From assembly GCA_001785175.1 (NCBI GenBank), contig MFSY01000131.1, forward strand, positions 1 through 9,361: 9,361 bases of DNA, read 5' to 3'. Shown here one piece after another: positions 6,066 through 9,361 of this stretch. How positions within the stretch are numbered: position 1 is the stretch's first letter; each line of letters begins with the position of its first letter. The notes under the pieces were generated by a model that saw only the letters and a program-made list of their open reading frames with translations, ran no database searches and was not told the DNA's origin. Position numbers and translations under genes: made by a program. The stretch is from Candidatus Muproteobacteria bacterium RIFCSPHIGHO2_01_FULL_65_16. Lineage in GTDB: Bacteria > Pseudomonadota > Gammaproteobacteria > Acidiferrobacterales > Sulfurifustaceae.

Positions 6066-7322
6066 TTACTCTTCGTTGAGGTCGAACAGGCGGCGCGCGG
6101 CGTCGAGCATGGTGGCGTTGCCGTCGTGATCCGCCTGTTTCAGGGCGTCGGTCGGGGCGTGGGTGAACTTGTTGGTGAGCGCGCGCGCCAGCCACTCGAG
6201 CACCTTGTCCTGGTCCTCGCCGCGCGCGAGCCGCGCGCGCGCGCGCTTGAGCTCGGTCGCGCGCACGGCCTCGGCCGACTCGCGCAGCGCCCGGATGGTC
6301 GGCACCGCGTCGAGCGCGCGCACCCAGCGCATGAAGTCCACCACCTGGGTGTCTATGATGTGCTCCGCCTCGCGCGCGGCGGCCTCGCGCGACTTGATGT
6401 TCTCCTGCACCACGTCCTTGAGATCGTCAATCGTGTACAGATAGACGTCGTCGAGCTCGTCCACCTCGGCCTCGATGTCGCGCGGCACGGCGATGTCCAC
6501 CATGAACATGGGCCGGTGGCGGCGCGCCTTGAGCGCGCGCTCGACCGCGCCCTTGCCGAGGATCGGCAGTTGGCTCGCGGTCGAGGAGATGACGATGTCG
6601 GCGTCGGCCAGGCGCGTGGGTAGCTCCGCGAGCGCGATCGCCTCGGCGCCGACGTGATCCGCGAGCAGGCGGGCGCGCTCGACGGTGCGGTTGGCCACGA
6701 TCATGTGCCCCACCTTCTGCTCCTTCAGATGGCGCGCGCACAGCTCGATCATGTCGCCGGCGCCGATCAGGAGCACGGTCTGTTCCGAGAGGTCGTTGAA
6801 GATCTGTTTCGCCAGCCGCACCGCCGCGGACGCGACCGACACGGCGCTGGCGCCGATGGCGGTGTCGGTGCGCACCTGCTTGGCGACGGTGAAGGTCTGC
6901 TGGAACAGGCGATTGAGGACCTTGCCCGTGACGCCGGCCTTGTGCGCCTGGGCGAACGCCTCCTTCATCTGGCCGAGTATCTGCGGCTCGCCCAGCACCA
7001 TCGAATCCAGCCCGGCGGCCACGCGGAACGCGTGCCGCACCGCGTCCTGGTCCGGGTGGCGGTAAAGATAGGGGTGGATGTCCTGGCGGTTCAGGTGGTG
7101 GTAGTCGCAGAACCACTCGATGACGCGCTGGTCGTTGGCCGGTTCCAGCCCGCAGTAGAGCTCGGTGCGGTTGCAGGTGGACAGGATCGCGGCCTCGCCG
7201 GCCCCGCCGCGCGCGGTGACCTCGTGCAGGGCGTCGGTCAGCCGGTCCGGCGCGAACGCCGCTTTTTCGCGGATCGCGACCGGGGCGGTGTGGTGATTGA
7301 TGCCGAAGGCAAGCAGGTGCAT
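6066..7322 (-). CDS. hemA: Glutamyl-tRNA reductase
   Basis: HemA reduces glutamyl-tRNA with NADPH to glutamate-1-semialdehyde, the first committed step of heme and other tetrapyrroles by the C5 pathway. The 418-residue protein has the normal length and N-terminus (LLAFGINHHTAPVAIREK). The catalytic cysteine is C50 in STCNRTE, the same number as in Escherichia coli. GLDSMVLGEPQILGQMK (104-120) belongs to the catalytic domain, GAGDM (187-191) is the NADPH-binding loop, and the C-terminal helical dimerisation region follows. The ATG at 7322 is fixed by N-terminal homology, but the bases before it (GGTCTCCCC) give almost no Shine-Dalgarno match, so translation may be weak or otherwise controlled. 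The same-strand frame stays open well upstream through the transporter gene, which is high-GC shadow. prfA follows 3 bp downstream. Confidence 0.98.
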   Translation of the reverse strand: MHLLAFGINHHTAPVAIREKAAFAPDRLTDALHEVTARGGAGEAAILSTCNRTELYCGLEPANDQRVIEWFCDYHHLNRQDIHPYLYRHPDQDAVRHAFRVAAGLDSMVLGEPQILGQMKEAFAQAHKAGVTGKVLNRLFQQTFTVAKQVRTDTAIGASAVSVASAAVRLAKQIFNDLSEQTVLLIGAGDMIELCARHLKEQKVGHMIVANRTVERARLLADHVGAEAIALAELPTRLADADIVISSTASQLPILGKGAVERALKARRHRPMFMVDIAVPRDIEAEVDELDDVYLYTIDDLKDVVQENIKSREAAAREAEHIIDTQVVDFMRWVRALDAVPTIRALRESAEAVRATELKRARARLARGEDQDKVLEWLARALTNKFTHAPTDALKQADHDGNATMLDAARRLFDLNEE

Positions 7323-7351
7323 GGGGAGACCAAAACGTCGTACCGCAGGGG

Positions 7352-7379
7352 ATTTTGACCCAATGCGACGCCGTGTCAA
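7352..7379 (-). promoter_or_regulatory. Predicted sigma-70 promoter of the hemA-prfA-prmC-moeB cluster
   Basis: A perfect -35 box TTGACA (7374-7379, minus strand) is followed after 16 bp by CAAAAT (7352-7357), which matches four of six -10 bases. The -35 box contains the TGA stop codon of the upstream transporter gene (7376-7378). The predicted start of transcription is near 7345, leaving a leader of only about 20 bases before hemA, too short for a riboswitch. Confidence 0.6.
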
Positions 7380-9076
7380 GTTTTGGGCGCCGCCGGGGTG
7401 GTCGGGCGCAGCCGCATCAGGGCCGAGGCGCCGATCCCGCATTCCATTATGAACAATAACAGACCCAGGCCGAACAGTCCCCAGCTTTCGGCCGCGGCCC
7501 ACTCCGCGAGCAACTGCGCCAGCCCCCAGTTGGCGAGCACCGCGAGCACGCCCAGGGGGACGAGCGCGTGGATTACCGGGCGCCGGGCGCGCTTGAGCGC
7601 CAGCACCAGCAGCAGCAGGCCGGCGAGCGCCAGCACCTGGTTGGCGACCCCGAAGACCGGCCAGGTCCCCAGCCAGCCGAGGCCGCGCCCGTCGTGCAGC
7701 GCGAACGCCGCGCTCGCGCCCACGGCCAGCCACAGCAGGGTCCGGTCTTTCTGCAGGACCGCCAGCCGCCGCCGCTGGACGAATCCGGTCAGGAGCTGGC
7801 GCTGGATGCGCAGGCCGGCCTCCAGGGTGGCGACCAGGAGGCTGATCATGACGGTCGCCGCCGCGGTGCGCGCGAACTCGGCCTCGACGCCGATGGCGGT
7901 CGCGTAGCGGGTGAGGCCGTTGAGGTAGAGCAGAAGGATTTTTTGCGGGTCCTTGAGGTTCTCCCACGAGGCGTAAAACCGGTTCCATTCCTCCGCGCTG
8001 TCGAAGGCGGCGGCGCCGATCAGGATGGCGCTCAGGGCGATCAGCCCGTCCACCAGCGCCGCGCCGTAGCCGATATAGCGCGCGTCGGTCTCGCGCTCCA
8101 TCTGCCGCGCGGTGACGCCGTTGGCGACGAGCAGATGAAACCCGGCCAGCGCCCCGGAGGTGAGCGTGACGAACAGCCACGGCGCGACGCCGGGGCCGGC
8201 GCGCGGCGCGTTGAATTCCGGCGCCACGAGCGCCGGGTGCTCGACGACCATGCCGCCGTAGAAGGCGAACAGCAGCGCGCCCAGCAGCAGCGCCGTGAGA
8301 AAACCGCGCGGGCGCGCGAGCACGTGCTGCGGCAGCCGCGCGGAGTGATAGCCGTAGGCGAAGAGCAGCACGACCCACAGGAAAACGGCGTCGAGCGTGA
8401 GCACCGGGCCGCCGCGCAGATCGAGATGGACCGCGCCGGTGATCGCCACCGGCGCCTTCCCCAGCAGCCAGATCAGCAGCAGGCTCAGCGGCAGGACGGC
8501 CAGCGCCGCCGGCAGAATCTCGGCGCCCGCGCGCCGGTGCAGGAGCGCGCCCAGGGCCAGGGCGACGACGATGAGCGACCAGAACGGCAGGACCGCGGCG
8601 GGAAAGGCGGCCATGAGCTTGGCCGCGAGCCCGGCGCAGGCGGCGTTCAATATGAGCAGGAGGAAAAAGCCGAGGACGAAGAAGAAGTCCGCCGCGCGCG
8701 GGCCGATGATTTTCGCCGCCAGGCCCGCGGGCCCGAGACCGGGATGGCGCGCCGACAGCCACAGGCTCCCCAGGCCGTAGGCGCCGGCGGCGACCGCGGT
8801 CCCCGCGACCACCCATAGAAAAGCCGGGATCCAGCCCCATATTAAGGAGACGCCGCCGCCGATGACGGTGGTCGCGGCCGCCAACGCCGCCAGATGATGG
8901 CCGAATGCGAGGTGGCGGTTGCAGGCCGAATAATCGCGCCCGTCCGCAAGGGTGTGCGCCGGTGTACTATAATTTGGATCGAGGCGGAAAACGCCGAGCG
9001 CCAGCAGCTTGGCGTAGAAGCGATAGCCGAACACGAAGACCAGGCCCGCGATCAGCAGCAGAAACAGCGAATTCAT
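7376..9076 (-). CDS. Divergent, shortened CstA-family membrane transporter
   Basis: This 566-residue polytopic inner-membrane protein has many hydrophobic segments and clear CstA (carbon starvation protein A) signatures: FGYRFYAKLLALGVFRLDPN near the N-terminus (16-35), FGHH (58-61), SGALAGFHLLVANGVT (307-322) followed by ETDARYIGYGA (329-339), TLEAGLRIQRQLL (417-429) and GTWPVFGVANQVLAL (470-484). Characterised CstA and BtsT proteins take up pyruvate or peptides and have about 700 residues, so this one is some 130 shorter. The loop that reads GAGPLVGPV after GHHFAAIA in the canonical proteins is AATTVIGGGV here, so substrate or coupling may differ. The ATG at 9076 fits the family N-terminus but has no clear Shine-Dalgarno sequence. 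Its stop overlaps the hemA -35 box. Family membership is firm, but the substrate is unknown. Confidence 0.88.
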   Translation of the reverse strand: MNSLFLLLIAGLVFVFGYRFYAKLLALGVFRLDPNYSTPAHTLADGRDYSACNRHLAFGHHLAALAAATTVIGGGVSLIWGWIPAFLWVVAGTAVAAGAYGLGSLWLSARHPGLGPAGLAAKIIGPRAADFFFVLGFFLLLILNAACAGLAAKLMAAFPAAVLPFWSLIVVALALGALLHRRAGAEILPAALAVLPLSLLLIWLLGKAPVAITGAVHLDLRGGPVLTLDAVFLWVVLLFAYGYHSARLPQHVLARPRGFLTALLLGALLFAFYGGMVVEHPALVAPEFNAPRAGPGVAPWLFVTLTSGALAGFHLLVANGVTARQMERETDARYIGYGAALVDGLIALSAILIGAAAFDSAEEWNRFYASWENLKDPQKILLLYLNGLTRYATAIGVEAEFARTAAATVMISLLVATLEAGLRIQRQLLTGFVQRRRLAVLQKDRTLLWLAVGASAAFALHDGRGLGWLGTWPVFGVANQVLALAGLLLLVLALKRARRPVIHALVPLGVLAVLANWGLAQLLAEWAAAESWGLFGLGLLLFIMECGIGASALMRLRPTTPAAPKT

Positions 9077-9103
9077 GGCGGCGGCGGGCGGTGCATGAGT
9101 GTT

Positions 9104-9132
9104 ATTGTAAGCAAAAACGAACCGCCTGTGCC
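9104..9132 (-). promoter_or_regulatory. Weak candidate promoter for the CstA-like gene
   Basis: On the minus strand TACAAT (9104-9109, five of six -10 bases) lies 17 bp downstream of GGCACA (9127-9132, three of six -35 bases). It is 28 bp before the start codon. Support is limited to these matches and the position. Confidence 0.4.
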
Positions 9133-9174
9133 CGACGCCACTCTAACAAGTGAAAGCTATCTCAAAAACACCTG

Positions 9175-9351
9175 AAACGCAGATGAACGCAGATTGATGA
9201 AGAGATAAACGCGGATATCGCATGAATTCTTCATATATCCGCGTTCATCCTTGGTAATTAATCCGCGTTAATCCGCGGATAAAGTATTTCGAGACAGGTT
9301 CTAACAAAATCCACACGACTCGGCGCCGCGCGCCGGAGACAAACGCAGATG
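9175..9351. repeat. Intergenic repeat cluster with ACGCRGAT words, probably a dispersed element
   Basis: This stretch upstream of the CstA-like gene holds no gene. AAACGCAGATG occurs at 9175-9185 and again at 9341-9351, and a close copy AACGCAGAT lies at 9186-9194. ATCCGCGTT, the complementary form, is at 9237-9245 and 9261-9269, and the 10-bp palindrome ATCCGCGGAT is at 9271-9280. The central hairpin is listed separately. The mixture of direct and inverted copies of one short word in an AT-richer spacer suggests a dispersed repeat or the remains of a small non-autonomous element, but its borders are not resolved and no transposase is present. Confidence 0.6.
9208..9245. repeat. Long imperfect hairpin
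   Basis: Outer arms AACGCGGATAT (9208-9218) and ATATCCGCGTT (9235-9245) are perfectly complementary over 11 bp. Inner arms ATGAA (9222-9226) and TTCAT (9230-9234) extend the stem by 5 bp around a TTC loop, leaving a 3-base bulge (CGC, 9219-9221). No T tract follows on either strand, so a rho-independent terminator is unlikely. It is the core of the surrounding repeat cluster. Confidence 0.8.
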
Positions 9352-9361
9352 CTGAGCCTGA

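Noticed and set aside
6231..6246. Alternating CG run in hemA as a Z-DNA or regulatory element
   Set aside because: It encodes an Arg-Ala-rich stretch of the HemA C-terminal helix, and GCGCGC words are common throughout the window.
4968..6623. 551-residue plus-strand open frame antisense to prfA and hemA
   Set aside because: No recognisable domain, and the composition is typical of a high-GC antisense shadow. It runs across two conserved genes.
7568..8818. 416-residue plus-strand open frame antisense to the transporter
   Set aside because: Gln/Arg/Ala-rich shadow of a membrane protein with no domain signal.
6066..8840. 924-residue extension of hemA into the transporter gene
   Set aside because: The extension is Arg/Ala/Gly-rich shadow coding of the CstA-like gene. 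The GluTR N-terminus begins at 7322.
9208..9245. Rho-independent terminator
   Set aside because: There is no T tract after the stem on either strand, and no gene ends nearby.
9175..9351. CRISPR array
   Set aside because: Repeated words are only about 9-11 bp, occur in both orientations and are irregularly spaced. There are no regular spacers or cas genes.

Overview
The window comes from a high-GC proteobacterium, most likely a gammaproteobacterium. The main reason is the minus-strand gene order hemA, prfA, prmC, moeB/thiF-like, which is typical of that class. GC-rich codon use and abundant GCGCGC words fit a high-GC genome. I cannot name a genus from this sequence. All seven intact genes lie on the minus strand, so transcription runs from high to low coordinates.

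Right end (9077-9361): a repeat-rich, AT-richer intergenic region with a long imperfect hairpin and several copies of an ACGCRGAT-type word. It is followed by a weak candidate promoter and a divergent, shortened CstA-family membrane transporter (7376-9076). The hemA promoter appears to begin inside the stop codon of that gene.

Centre (3315-7322): a tightly packed cluster. HemA (glutamyl-tRNA reductase) is the first committed enzyme of tetrapyrrole synthesis by the C5 route. PrfA is release factor 1. PrmC methylates the GGQ glutamine of release factors, and its start codon overlaps the prfA stop. A MoeB/ThiF-family adenylyltransferase closes the cluster. The 5' end of prmC contains five 7-bp tandem units, which give it an unusual N-terminal tail.

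Left-centre (1666-3302): a two-gene unit of lemA and a GIDE/BAM-type membrane protein, separated by 2 bp and preceded by a candidate promoter. The GIDE-type protein carries a canonical EF-hand calcium loop.

Left end (1-1665): an AT-richer block with a complete class II self-inhibited Fic protein that has a C-terminal winged helix. Upstream of it is a duplicated array of TTGGTA half-sites with identical spacing in both copies. The Fic block is bracketed by two diverged copies of the same 68-bp piece of the GIDE-type gene, one intact in the gene and one a broken fragment at the window edge. This suggests that fic was inserted or rearranged into this locus. The fic module, meaning enzyme, likely DNA-binding domain, operator array and flanking duplication, is the part most worth following up.
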